DNA of 64,000 nt, taken from Adineta ricciae (Eukaryota; Rotifera; Eurotatoria; Adinetida; Adinetidae). The notes beneath the pieces are model-generated. The model was given only the letters and a program-made list of their open reading frames with translations. It searched no databases and was not told the origin of the DNA. The DNA lies in contig CAJNOJ010000189.1 of assembly GCA_905250025.1 (NCBI GenBank), positions 141,716 to 205,715 of the forward strand. Direction: 5' to 3'. Below are positions 42,640 through 55,585 of this stretch, piece after piece. Position numbers and translations under genes: made by a program. How positions within the stretch are numbered: the stretch's first letter is position 1; each line of letters begins with the position of its first letter.

Positions 42640-44958
42640 GTCTACAGGCATCTTCAGTAGTCTTGGCCCCCCATAAAAAATGGGACGATGCGGTTTTGGA
42701 TCGATTATTGAAGACTAAACAATTTTACAATACAGAATGCATACCCCTTACCTCGTATCGATGATACTTTAGGTGCATTACAACAAGCTCAGTTCTTCTC
42801 AACGCTCGATCTCTGATCTGGCTACTGGCAAGTGGAAATGCATGAAGCTAGTAAACCACTTATGGTATTTGTTACTCACAGAGGTCTTTCTGAATGTACA
42901 GCTATGCCCTTTGGTCTCACAAACACTTCGGCAACGTTTCAAAGATTAATGGATATTGTATTAGCAGGACTTAAATAGCAATGTTGCTCGGTATATTTAG
43001 ATGATATCATTGTATTTTCTGCAACGTTTGAACAACACCAAAATGACTTCCGACGCAAGTCTGACACTAAAGCCTCGAAATGCAATTTTTGCCTTCCTGG
43101 AGTCAAATGCCTGGGACGCTTAGTGACTTCTGAAGATATTAAATCAGATCCTGCACTTGTCGAAACTGTCGTTGAATGCAAGCAAACAAGTACAATTAAA
43201 GACGTTCATGCTTTTCTATGACTCGCCGGTTATTATCGATGTTTCATTAAAAACTGTGCACAAATGCCGGAGCCTCTTCTGAAATTATTAAGATATAATC
43301 AAAACTCAACATCATGTTATCTAATAGAGTGGAACGATGACTGTGCCACAGTATTTAATACGTTAAAGCAACGACCAGTATCACTACCTATGATGCAAGC
43401 TTCAAACTTTTCTTATCCATTGATACTGGAATTAGACGCATGTGAATACGGCATTGGATGCGTACTTACTCAAAAATATGACAAACACAAGTATGTGATT
43501 GCATATGCAAGCCGAACATTCAACACGGTCGAAAGAAATTACAGTGCAGTTGAACGCGAAGCTCTCGCCATAGTCTGAGCAACCAAACATTTTAGACAAT
43601 ATATAGAAGGAGGACCAGTCCTGGTTCGTTCTGACTGCAAAGCTCTCCAGTGGCTGAAAAACACTCGTGATCCAACTGGTCGATTAGCACGATGAGCGAT
43701 GAAACTTTCTCAATATAATACAATTATACAACACTGATCAGGCGCAAAGAATCCAAATGTAGACTTTATGTCACGATATCCAATCAATCCGCTAAACAAC
43801 GAATTGCCAGAATTAAATTCAATTGAGTACAGTATTAATATTTTAGAAGACACCAATATACTTGATAATATACAAAAAGAACAAGAAAACGACCCACGAT
43901 TACAAGCAATAATTTAAAAAATTAATTCAGAACCAAGCAAAACATGCACCATATGTATTAGTCAACAACTTACTATATAAAGTACGCCATTTCAATACTT
44001 ATACAGATCATCGAATTTTAGGGAACAAATATCTTCTCGTTATATCAAAATCACTACAACAACCATTATTACAATTAGCTCACGACCACCCAACAGTCGG
44101 GCACGCCGGACGATTGAAGACATTACATCGATTATCATCGCGAGTCTATTGGCCCTTAATGAGAAATGACATATTCAACTATATACAATCTTGCTCAACT
44201 AGTCAACAATATAAATACGATAATTCACCAAAAGCAAATCCAATGCAGTTACACACTGTTTTACGACCATGGCATACAATAGGTATTGCTATTATGGGAC
44301 CGTTTCCCCCAACGTTTCGTCAAAAACGATTCTTGTTAGTCATCGTTGATTACTTCACTCGGTGGGTGGAATTATTTGCAGATACGGTGCTCCAATTTAC
44401 ATATTATCAGATAATGGACCACAATTTATATCAACCTTATTTAACGAAGTATGTAAAGATTTAGGCATTACACGCAAATTTACAGCCAACTACCATCCTC
44501 AAACTAATATGACAAAACGAGTAAATCGTAATCTCAAAACTTTAATCGCCATGTATACTCAAAAGAGTCCCGGGTTATGGGATAAGGAACTTCAAAAATC
44601 TGCTTTTGCCATCCGAATGTCCATTAATGAATTAATAGGGAATACACCAGCATACCTAAATTTTGGTCGGGACCCTCTGATGACACCCCTTGATCTTCTT
44701 CTAAATAAACCAACAACGAACACATCAGTAATTACACCTGAGTACAAATTTCTACAACAATATCGCTACGAATTGGCTCTAACGTTACGTAACACATATG
44801 AACTGGTCCGTGAATATTCACTGGTTCAGAAATTTAGCCAGAAAAATAAATACAACAAGCACACAAGTCAACGACAATTCTTTGTAGGTGACCTAGTATG
44901 GATTCAAATTCCTACTCCTCAAATTGACAATACGATTGGTACAATTACCTCGAAATAA
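42640..44958 (+). pseudogene. Gypsy pol remnant: RT, RNase H, integrase
   Basis: RT pieces lie from 42640 to about 43060 with several stops and a YLDD box near 43000. RNase H is readable at 43264-43578. The integrase, from about 44090 to 44958, is split by a frameshift between 44362 and 44464. It keeps the zinc-binding HPTVGHAG part and the second catalytic Asp (SDNGPQF), but the catalytic Glu position near 44518 reads Lys. Inactive. Confidence 0.75.
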
Positions 44959-46432
44959 TGTTGTCCATCCAACATCGGGCCTAGTTTTTCAATACCTGAA
45001 CCAATATGCTCCAGCAGACAATGTTATATCATTTACTGTCGCAATACCTCTTACCCAAGACATGTGCTACTTACTTCCATTGCATACACTACATAAAATA
45101 CCACAGTGTGGCTACGACCCCTCTAGATCATCATCTAATGTTACAACACGCCATAAACGTCTTATTTCCATTGGAATATGATCAGCAGCTCTTACAATGT
45201 CAACTGCAAACTATGCACATTTAACACAAATTGAACACGATATAGAAATGATCACCAAAGCGTTACCCAAAGTCGATTCAATGTCAACAGAACTTCCTCA
45301 TTTTCAAGCCGGCGAATTAGAACTGGCGCCAACACTTAACCATACACAGAGTGCTCTGAATCGCACTATAAACCTTATAAATCATCATCGAATCACTGTT
45401 GAACACCTAGGTATATTTGCGAAATACCTAGACAACCGACTATCTACTTTTATTCACTCAGTTGAATCTCATTTTTTACACACTGCTATTACGGACATTC
45501 TCGCGAACAGGCTTAATCTCAACTTCATACATCATCGTGACTTGAACAAAGTGGCAAAACATATTGCAACTGCAACTAATGTTAACTTCACTGCTGAAAA
45601 CTTGGGGCCAGCATTAATTGAATTCCTTAGCCACCTCTTAATTCAACAAACAATTCACTTTGTACCAAAAACACCATCGAACCAAACGGAATCGACTCTC
45701 GGAACACTTTCAATATCTTCTTTCTTTGCCGATACCAAATATTTTCTGTACCTTTTTACTGGTACGGAAAACGCATTCGTTTAGCAGACTTACCAGTTGC
45801 TGTTGGCATCGATTATGACAACTCTCAACTCATTAAATGGACAGAGTCCGATTACTCTACTTGCAATTTCAATTTTATGTCTGTTTGTCGAGAAACTCCC
45901 CCCAATTATAACAAAATGGGACAAAACTTGCTTATTCCAAATACTTAACGATTCTACTGTATCCGCATGTCGCACAGAACCGTGTAATGATGACATATTT
46001 TATCGTCAAATAGGATCTTAATGCATCATATCTTCAACACGCGTACAACGATGCAACTTTGCCACAGCACAAAAGATTAATACACCTCAACCCATTCAAA
46101 GCACGGGCCGAACACTGCTTTCAGTTACATTAATCACAATTCCACCAAAATCAACCCTTCTATGCGATCAATTTAATATACCCGCTTCCCTCGAGGCTTC
46201 TAATTCACTGGTCACTTTATGGGACTTTTCATTGACTAATCATACGTATGGAGAAAAGTTCGATCTAACACCGTATTTGCAAAATGATACCCGATGGTCG
46301 AAAATGCCTTTTATACCAAATGAATTACAAGAAGTAATCAATTTTATTTTCCAAAAACCTTATCTCTTTCCCTATGATCTTCTCTCCTCTTCTACATACA
46401 TCTATTATTTTCATCTGATGTATCCAACTTAG
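44924..46432 (+). pseudogene. Envelope-like third ORF of the Gypsy element, broken
   Basis: Follows integrase and precedes the LTR, the position of env in retroviruses and errantivirus-like Gypsy elements. Pieces are readable at 44924-45181, 45197-45784, 45797-46021 and 46232-46432, in different frames and separated by stops. The first ends with a basic RHKR motif like a furin site, and later pieces include hydrophobic segments, one of which could be a transmembrane anchor. This matches the layout of a fusion glycoprotein but is interrupted at least three times. The identification rests on position and layout. Confidence 0.55.
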
Positions 46433-46778
46433 AGATGTTGATATATTTATCCTCTTTTATGGTATGATACCAGGATGATATCAACATAAGAAACATATAT
46501 TTATGCATAATATTCTTATGATCTCTCTCATGCTTATGATAGATGAATTCTCTCTGAGAAAACCTATGACCGTATGATATTCTACCCATTTACTCAACGG
46601 GTGATACCTATGGATTATAGATAGTTAATCATAGAGTTTGGTATTTTTCTGTAGCGTGATACTGTATGTACCAAGAACTATAAACGGACGAGGGAAAATA
46701 CAGTAAGGTTGCGATTTCTTTGGATAAAATAAAGTATATACCTACTACATCTCACTTTTCTTGTCTGAAATCGTCACA
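46419..46778 (+). repeat. LTR of Gypsy element (c4)
   Basis: About 360 bases from TGTATCCA to GTCACA, related to the LTR at 31081-31437 but clearly diverged. It is followed almost directly by gag-like sequence, so it may have served as the LTR between two tandem elements. Confidence 0.7.
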
Positions 46779-46785
46779 AATAAAT

Positions 46786-47153
46786 GGTCCACTGAAGTTC
46801 TTCTCAAAGGCATTTCACAATTTCTTAAAGATTCTGCTTTTAAATAATACTGATCCTACAACTTGGGACGAATTCGTCAAGCGTTTTTTAGCACAACAAG
46901 AACATGAATGGGATGAATGTAAACAACATGAAAATGAAACAATAAATGAGTTCATTGTTCGTCTCCGTTCATTACGGCTCGAACAAAAGCCTGACCAAGA
47001 CGACGACAACTTTATAAAACATTTGTTCTGGAAAATGCGAACCGATATGTTAACATTAATGAGTGCGAATCGCTCATCAACGTTGACAGAAATAATTAAA
47101 GAAGCTCAAAAAGTCGAAGAAATATTATATTTAAGAAACAAAGAAGCTCGCAT
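46786..47153 (+). pseudogene. Gypsy gag fragment after the LTR
   Basis: Capsid-region coding sequence (TWDEFVKRFLAQ, NEFIVRLRSLRLEQKP) similar to the gag at 31800-32110, with one frameshift near 46850. The leader and primer-binding site are missing and it stops at the MITE at 47154. Confidence 0.7.
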
Positions 47154-47437
47154 GAGTTGCCTAATTCGACTTATATTATAAATGGACATCTGATAGACTA
47201 ATCTCGGTTCGAATAAAAAATAGATGTATATCTATATAATCCTACACGCTTAGGGATAGATACGGATAGATTTAGTTATACCTGTGTGTACCGATGGACA
47301 TAGGCTGACATATAGCTCGGTTGAGAGTATTCCTGAGACTATGCCTAACAAAGTCTATCGCTATCTATTCCTAAGTATGTGCAGGAGTGTATTAGGAATT
47401 CGTCACTTATATTATAAGTCGAATTAGGCAGCTACTC
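47154..47437. mobile_element. Fold-back MITE, about 284 bp
   Basis: The ends carry inverted repeats: GCCTAATTCGACTTATATTA at 47159 and its reverse complement ending at 47429. Inner parts (CGCTTAGG.ATAGATA... / ...TATCTATTCCTAAG) also pair, so most of the element can fold back. No coding capacity. It lies exactly at the end of the gag fragment. Confidence 0.7.
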
Positions 47438-47720
47438 AAAAAATGTTGTCGAGGGAACAGAGCGATACGGTTTCATACGCAATACAGCACACTCTCACAA
47501 GTGACGGTAGATAGACGAAAAATTGTTTACTCAATTTGAATAAAATATGATGAGAGTTGATATTCATGAAAAGAGAATGTCATCAATTTTGATTTCGAAA
47601 AGAAATATTTTTGTTCTACCAAAATCAAAGATTCAATTAATGATAAGAAAAGAAAAATAAATTTGTTTGACATTCGAATACACGTCGTTCACATTCAACA
47701 ACTGTCTAACGGATATTGAA

Positions 47721-50700
47721 ATGCAAACACTACAACAAGTCGATCTTGAGGAAGATTTCATCAATGTTAATAAGGAAAATGCAACAAACACGTTTGTATT
47801 TTCACTTTTCACATTTATTTCTATTCAAAAATCATTTTTATTAAAGATTCTTCCAATCTACAACGAAACGAATAATCATATTTGGTCTGTTCACATGTTT
47901 AATCATGTTAATTGGTATTCTCATTGTTTGTTTTACCTCACCAAAACCATCAAGTAAGTTTTCCTGAGAGAAAACAAACTCCTTGTTATTTGTTCGTTTA
48001 GATGAAACATGCAAATATCTTCTCAAATCAGAATCTCAATATTTAATCAAAACTGATTCTCAACCAACTTCCATGGCCATTGGTGATTTTAATAATGATG
48101 GTTTAAATGATTTTGTCACTTCAAATTCTGGTTCAAATACGATTCAAATATTTCTTGAACAGAACGACAATTCAATAACATATTCAACTGGTTCGAATTC
48201 CAAACCAAATTCAATTACAATTGCTGATTTTAATCAAGATCAAACATTGGACATCGCTGTGGCAAATTTCGGTACAAATAATATCGGAATTTTCCTTGGT
48301 CAAGGAAATGGAACATTTATCTCTTGGAAATCAATTTCTCTTGGAAAATCTCGTCCACAATGGATCTCCAATGAAGATTTAAATAACGATTCATTCATTG
48401 ATTTAGTTACAGTGAATCATGGAACAGATGATATGACAATTTTCATAGGCAATGGAAAAGGAGATTTTCAGAAACATTTGTCTTTATCAACTGGTTATGA
48501 TTCTTCTCCGCATTCATTGATGATCAAAGATCTCAATAACGATCAGTATTTCGATTTGATCGTTACGAATTCTGGAACGAATCATATTGGAATTTTCTTT
48601 GGAAAGGCGAACGGAACATTTAATGATGAAATAATGTTAAACACTGGTGTTAATTCTCATCCAACTTCAATTGATATCAATGATTTAAATGATGATACTT
48701 ATTTGGATATCGTGACTTGTTCTTCTACAACAAATTCGATTTATGTGTTTCTCAATTTCGGTAATGGAACTTTTACGAATGGAGAAGTTTATTCAACTGG
48801 AAATTCTTCTTCACCACAATCTCTGGTGATTGCTGATTTTGATAAAGATTCGTATTTGGATATCATTGTTGGAAATTATCAAATTCCAAATTTAGGTCTT
48901 TTCTATGGAAATGGAAGGGGAAAATTCTTGCAACAAATGATCTTTTATACAGAAAAGAGCTGTAATCCATATTTTCTAATTACAAATGATTTTAACTACG
49001 ATAGTCGATTGGATATTGCCATTGTTAATCATGATTATAATTGCATTGATATTGTTTTAACAAGTAAAGGTTATGGTTATGAAGATCTGATGATTTATGA
49101 AACAAGTGGCGTTAATTCTCAACCACATGCGATAACTCTCGGTGATTTCAATAATGATAATTATTTAGATATTGTCGTTGCGAATTATTTCACAAAAGAT
49201 ATCGGAGTTTTTCTCGGAGATGAAAATGGAAATTTTGAGGATCAAAAGACATTTTCAACTGGAATTGATTCGGGACCTTGGGCAATTGTTCATGGTGATT
49301 TCAATAATGATAGTCGATTAGATATTGTTGTTACGAATTATCAAAGAAATTCGATCAGTTTATTAATGGGTAGTGAAGAAGAAGAAGAATTTTCCGATCC
49401 ACAGAGTTATTCAACTGGAAATGGTTCTCTTCCAATTGCAATTGCAACTGATGATTTGGATAATGATTCTCAATTAGATATCGTTGTTGTTTATTATGGA
49501 ATGAATTCAATTGAAATCTTTTTTAGTCGTGATGATGGTAATTTGTCTTCTCAAATGATTTATTCAACTGGAAACGATTCTCGACCAACTGATGTTGCCA
49601 TTGCTGATCTCAATAATGATCAAATACTCGATATTCTTGTAACTAATTCGGCTACGAATAACATTGGTGTTTTCTTCGGATATGAAAATGGAACTTTTGC
49701 TAATCAAATTACTTTTTCAACTGGTACAAATTCAAATCCAATAAAACTCAATTGTGTTGATTTTAATGGAGATCATTTTCTGGATATTTTTGTTTTTAAC
49801 AAAAATCTTAATGAATTCGTTATTCTATTTGGATCTAATAATGGAAGTTTCCTATTAACAACGGCTTATTCACTTGGAAATGATTCAAATCCCGAATCAT
49901 TTGCTATTTCAGACATAAATAATGATGAACAACTTGATGTTATCGTTGCCAATTCGAAATCTAATACAATTGACATTCTTCTTGGTCATGGAAATGGTGA
50001 TTTGACATTTGAAAGAAGTTATTCAACAGGAATTGATTCTCAACCGATATTCGTTGTTATCAACGATTTGAATAACGATGATCTCATGGATATTATCGTT
50101 GTAAATTATGGTGAAAGCAATGTCGGTGTTTTGATTGGTTTTGGAGACGGAAGTTTTGCTTCTCAAATGACTTATTCGACTCGAGATGAGACTTCCAAAC
50201 CAAAATCTCTCGCTGTCGGTGATTTTAATAACGATAATCGATCAGATATCGTTGTTACGAACTTTCATGGTGATAATATTCAGATTTTTCTTGGAAATGA
50301 CGAAGAGACATTTTCATATAGTTTCACTTATTCAACAGGAATTGCTTCTGGACCGTCTTCTGTGGCTGTTGGCGATTTAAATAATGATAAATATTTAGAT
50401 ATTGTCGTTGCAAACAATGGAACGAATAACATTGCGATTTTCTATGGTTCTGGTGATGGAAGTTTTTCATCCAAACGAATTTATTCAACTGGTAGAAATT
50501 CTCAACCGAATTCCGTCGTGATTGGAGATTTGAACAATGATAATCAATTAGATATTGTTGTTTCTAATTGTAAAAATGACAATATTGGTGTTTTTCTCGG
50601 CTTTGCTAATGGAAGTTTTGCTTCTCAAGAGATTTACTCGACTGGAATTAGTTCTCGTCCACAAATGTTGTTCATTGAGGATCTCAATGATGACACTTAT

Positions 50701-53367
50701 CTAGATGTTGCAGTTATCAGTACATATTCGCCTAGTTTGACTATTTTTCTCAACAATGGCAATGGAACATTGTCGCAACGAATTGATCATGATATACGAA
50801 CCGGTCTTTCTCCTAATAGTTTAGCCATTGGTGATTTAAACAAAGATGGTCATCAGGATCTTGTTGTTACTGCTTATTATGGTCGTAATTTTTATATTTT
50901 CCAGGGATTTGGTAATGGAACATTTGAAAGTGTGGCAACTTATTCAACTGGTAGTGGTTCTCGACCATATTCATGCGTGATAACAGATTGGAATCATGAT
51001 AATAATCTCGATATTATAGTTAGTAATTGTGTTACTGACAATTTAGTATTGTTTAAAGGATATGGTAATGGAACATTTTCTTTGGATCAAATTTCATCAA
51101 CAGGTGACAATTCATGTCCAAGAGCAATTCGATTTGGATATTTTGACTCCGATGATCTCATTGATATCGTTGTTGCCAATTATGGTACTAATACTCTCGG
51201 TGTTTTCTTCAACAATATTTACACAAGTGGCGAACGTCAAACAACATATTCAACTGGATCTTCATCTCATCCACGAGGTATTGTTCTTGCTCATTTCAAT
51301 AATGATTTATATGCGGATGTCGCTATGACAAATTATGGATCGGATGATCTTAGTATTCTCTTAGGAAATGCCAATGCCACTTTTCCATCACGAATTACAT
51401 TTTCCACTGGTATTTTGTCAGCTCCAACATCATTGGCTGTTCATGATTTTGATAATGATGGAAAATTGGATGTTGTCGTTACCAATTCTGTTGCTGAAAA
51501 TATACGTCTGTTTTATGGATATGAAAATGAGAATTTTACCAATTCGAAGACATATTCAACTGGAATTGATTCTTCACCGCAATCGGTGATCATCGGTGAT
51601 TTTAATCTTGATGAAAAACAGGATATTGTCGTTGTTAATTCTGGTTCGAATGATATATTAACATTTCTCCAATATGATTTGATAGCTTTTCAAAAACAAG
51701 TTATGTATTCAACAGGCAAAGGTTCGTCTCCAAATTCAATAGCAATCGGTGATTTAAATAATGATCATCTATTGGATTTTGTTGTTGCTAATCAAAACAG
51801 TAACAGTATAGGTGTTTTCCTTGGATTCGGCAATGGTCTCTTTTCTAATCAAACAATCTATTCGACTACACTTCAAGAATATCCAAGATCGGTTCATATT
51901 GCCGATATTAATAAAGATCAAAACATGGATGTAATTGTTACTTATCTTTGGAGTTCTAATCTCGCTGTTCTTCTTGGATTTGGTAATGGCACATTATCCA
52001 ATGAAAGATGTTTTTCATTTCAAAGTGGTGCAGGACCAACTGAAGCAGCTATTGGTGACTTTGATAATGACAGCCATTTAGACATCGTTGTTGCTCTTCA
52101 ATTTGCTCATGAAATAATTATTTTACAAGGCTTCAGTAATGGAAGTCTTTCTTCTAAAGTGAATTATTTCCTGGGTAGTGATTCATATCCAACTGCAGTG
52201 TCTATTGCTGATTTGAATAACGATCATTTCTTAGATATTGTTGTTGCAAGTTATTCAGAGGAAAGTTTATATATATTTCAAGGATATGGAGATGGAACTT
52301 TTGTCAATGATGTTATTTTATCAACTGGATTTAATTCACTTCCACGATCACTCGTTATTGTTGATTTCAATAAAGACAACTTGAAAGATATCGCTGTTGC
52401 GAATTCTGGTTCAGATAATATTCGAATATTCTTTGGTGATACTGATGGAAGTTTTTCTGATGAAATAACTCTTTTGACTGGAATTGATTCTAGTCCATAT
52501 GCAATTTCTATTTCGGATTTTAACAATGACAATCAGTTGGATATTGTCGTTGCTAATTATGGTTCAAATACATTAGGAATTCTTCTTGGATGTAATGGTA
52601 AAACATTTTTTGGCCAAATCATTTATTCAACCGGTGATTTTTCTCAACCCTACGACATCGCTATTGGCGATGTTAATAATGATCAATATCTGGATGTTCT
52701 TATTGTTAATTTTGGGACTGATAATATTGGAGTATTTTTGGGATATATCATGGAAGATTTCATTGGTGTTCCATCTGATTCTATTGGATCATCAGGATCA
52801 CAATTGACATCTCTTGCAAGTGGAGATTGGAATAATGATACAAAATTAGATGTTGTTGTTACTGATAATTCGACCAACACTATAAGAATCTTATTTGGAT
52901 CAGGTTATGGAACTTTTAGTAATGAAACAATCTATTTAACTGGTAATAATTCTCATCCGACATCTGTTGTTGTTTCTGATCTAAATAATGATCATTTCTT
53001 GGATATTATTGTAACAAATTCTGGTACAAATAATCTTGGAATTTTCTTTGGAAATGCAAATGGAACATTTCAAAATCAACTGACATATTTTACTGGTGTT
53101 GGTTCACAACCGATTTCTGTTGTTATTTTAGATTTGAATAATGATACTCATCGAGATATTGCTGTGACCAATTATGGTTCAAGTAATATTGAAATCTTTT
53201 TCGGAAATGGTAACGGAAGTTTTAGTAATGATCTCATGTTTAATACTGGTTATCGTTCACATCCATATTCACTCAATATTGGAGATATCAACGATGATCA
53301 TTTCACGGACATTGTGGCAACTAATGATGAATATGGAAATATAAATATCATCATGAAAACTTGTTAG
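47721..53367 (+). CDS. Giant type II membrane protein with about 35 FG-GAP/VCBS-like repeats
   Basis: Exons 47721-47791, 47847-47953 and 48002-53367; both introns (55 and 48 bases) are GT-AG and in phase; 1847 residues. Residues 1-32 are polar. A hydrophobic segment follows (IIIFGLFTCLIMLIGILIVCF, about residues 33-53) as a single membrane anchor, and the rest should be extracellular. I count 35 units of about 50 residues, each with a calcium-loop motif such as DLNNDxxLDIVV, then NxGTNNIGIFxGxGNGTF and a YSTG-SxP link. These are FG-GAP repeats like those of integrin alpha propellers, so the protein would form about five 7-bladed propellers. The nearly pure repeat array points to internal expansion. 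Likely a surface adhesion or recognition molecule; partner unknown. The 3' third is repeated at 55586-57412. Confidence 0.85.
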
Positions 53368-53853
53368 AATTATACATTTTACATAAAGATTTTCATTTTT
53401 TTTTCGAAATCGATTTTGATTGAATATCTTATTTGTATTTATCTGTCGAATTTTAATAAATAGAACGCATTTAAAGTATGAGAAAATATAATAAAATGAG
53501 AAATGAATCCAATAGGTAGATCGAGAATTAATCTTCTACTCTTTCTACTAGAAAATAGCTGACATTCATATATTACATGGGATCACCGAATATAAAAACA
53601 ATAATTTGAGTGAGGGCGTGGAATAGAACAGGAGATCCGCACTCCCCTCATCATCACCCTCAATTCAAAATTTTTCCGATGAAATATGGATCATATTTTC
53701 TTTCAATAGCGTGTGGAATTTATATAATTTATTCAATGAAGATACTTTGTTATACTTTATTTCTTCAATTCAGACTGATACAGACAATTTTTAGGTGAGA
53801 GTGTGAGTGTCGACTATGACTAACATTATTTACTGACACTGACACTCGTAGAA
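53368..53853. other. Convergent intergenic region (c4)
   Basis: Between the FG-GAP stop and the receptor gene end. It contains AATAAATAG near 53455. Compared with 57413-58081 it lacks about 130 and 75 bases in two places. Confidence 0.5.
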
Positions 53854-55584
53854 TTAGCGAGTTCTCAATAACCATTTCATGTATCGTATCTTTCCAATCC
53901 ATGTCTGTTGAAATTCGTTTTTGTATACAGTTGATGGAATAACATAAAACATAAAGCTGAATATTTGTGGGGTATATGATAGAAGATAAGCGATTAATAA
54001 AGTATGCCTTTGCCATGATTGATTCAATTTCGTGCAAGCGAAAGCGAACGCGAGTACAGTCTGAGGAAGTAAACTTAATACAATAATTATTGGAGTAATA
54101 TAAAGTTCTTTTTGCTTTTCGAATTGCTTTTTAAGTACTTCAAAGAAGGATTCTTTTGCCAACTTTGCTCGACTTTGAGCAGCTGTCCAAACAAGGATAG
54201 TAATAGAAATAATTTGAATAGAAAACGGTAACAAATAATGAATGAGTACAGATATACGATTGTAATATGCAACACCTGGATGAATCTCGAAATTGACCAC
54301 ACACATTGATTGAACGACAGTATAGTAAATCAGTTCGTGTGTGTGTAAAATATGAATGATCAACACAGTTAATAAACTAAGAGAGAGAGCAAATCGAGAT
54401 TGTCTAAAACGCGTCATCGTTGGAACAAGAACGATTGCAAGTCGTTCAATAGTGATCCAACTACTTAACCAGTAATTGATACGGGTTAATACTGACAAAA
54501 AATAATTGATCATTTTGCATGAGATGACATTCGAGAATTGAACAAGTGTTTCTAAGACAACTTGAAAGATTTTAAGAGCGAGAAAAAGAATACATAATTG
54601 ATTAATGATTGAGAGAATAAGTAAGTAATTTCCAACACCCAATTTTCGTGGATTTTTACGTTGAAAGGTTAATATCGAGCAAATATTACTGAAAAAACCA
54701 ATGACAAACAAAACAATAATTAAATTTAAATAAAGTATTTGAACAAAGAATGAATTTGGTGCCATGAGTGAATTAAGAGTGAAACTTAATAATCTCGTAC
54801 TAAATTGACATAAATGACCATAATGACAATATGGGCAAAGACATAAGAAATTACTGGAATTTCCGAGATCACCTTTCAGACAACGTCCATTTGCGATACA
54901 ATACGAACATGAATCCAACGATCTATCATAGCCAAAACATTCAACACGACGGAAATTAGATTCACAAATGCATAAATAATTGTCATCATGGAAGCAAATC
55001 ATATGACGATGTGTCGATAAATTTTGTCGCTGACAAATTGTGTGATATAAAAATACATGAGGTATTGTCGAGTACAAACCTTTTCAAAAAATTTTATATA
55101 CTTATGTTTTGAAATCAAAGACTTACTTTGATTGACAAGAAATGTGTCTGCTTTCGGACAGAAGGTCGTGTTTTCACTGACTATTGAATTGATACGAGCA
55201 TTAGTTTCCTTTTTTCTGATATACAGCAGATGAAAACGCGGTTCATTATCGTTGCCATACAATTTCAGTAGACCAAAAACAGGCGCTAACTGTTGTTCAT
55301 AACTAAAATTCAAACTATTTGGAATAACTTCCGATAAAATTTGATTTCTGATGATCAATTCGAGTGTTACATAATTATAGTCGAAGTATTGCATAATGAC
55401 AGCATGAATTTTGTCTTCCTGTGTGATATTGAGTCGAATATGAACAGACATTTTTTCATTTTCACAATTGTCACCGTAGAATCGAGAAGTACAAATACAT
55501 TTGTAGGAATTTATGCTAATCGGATCAGGTATGGGAAGACAAGTTCCGTTGTTTAAACAAACATCAGTATCACATTGATCATAT
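53854..55584 (-). CDS. LDLa-EGF-7TM receptor, 3' part (c4 copy)
   Basis: The minus-strand 7TM exon 55029-53854 and the end of the ectodomain exon 55584-55080 are joined by a 50-base GT-AG intron (55079-55030). The ectodomain exon holds an EGF-like module (CLNNGTCLP...CICTSRFYGDNC) and a linker. The last exon starts with a Cys-rich segment, then seven hydrophobic helices of rhodopsin-like type. TM3 ends in ERLAIV (DRY position) and TM7 in VIPSTVY (NPxxY position). It is truncated at the N at 55585. The missing N-terminal part is inferred to be the sequence at 59814-62592, whose first 221 bases are the same as 55364-55584. A cell-surface signalling receptor; ligand unknown. Confidence 0.82.
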
Positions 55585-55585
55585 N
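55585..55585. other. Single-N contig join (c4/c5)
   Basis: The left side ends inside a receptor exon. The right side starts in the middle of an FG-GAP repeat equivalent to position 51541. Not biologically continuous. Confidence 0.88.

Larger units (their letters stand above)
42586..46778 (+). mobile_element. Decayed Gypsy-type retrotransposon, 5'-truncated, with env-like ORF and 3' LTR
   Basis: Begins inside the RT region, then RNase H, integrase, an envelope-like ORF and an LTR at 46419-46778. Many stops and frameshifts. The RT is only about 80 % identical to the c2 element by eye, so this is not simply the allelic copy of it. The order pol, env-like, LTR fits the retrovirus-like Gypsy lineages of bdelloids. 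Confidence 0.75.

Noticed and set aside
47205..47225. GGTTCGAAT resembling a tRNA B box
   Set aside because: No A box or cloverleaf can be formed around it, and it lies inside the MITE.
48002..53367. Regular repeats that could be mistaken for a CRISPR or satellite array
   Set aside because: They are coding repeats with a protein period of about 50 residues, degenerate at DNA level and in one open frame.
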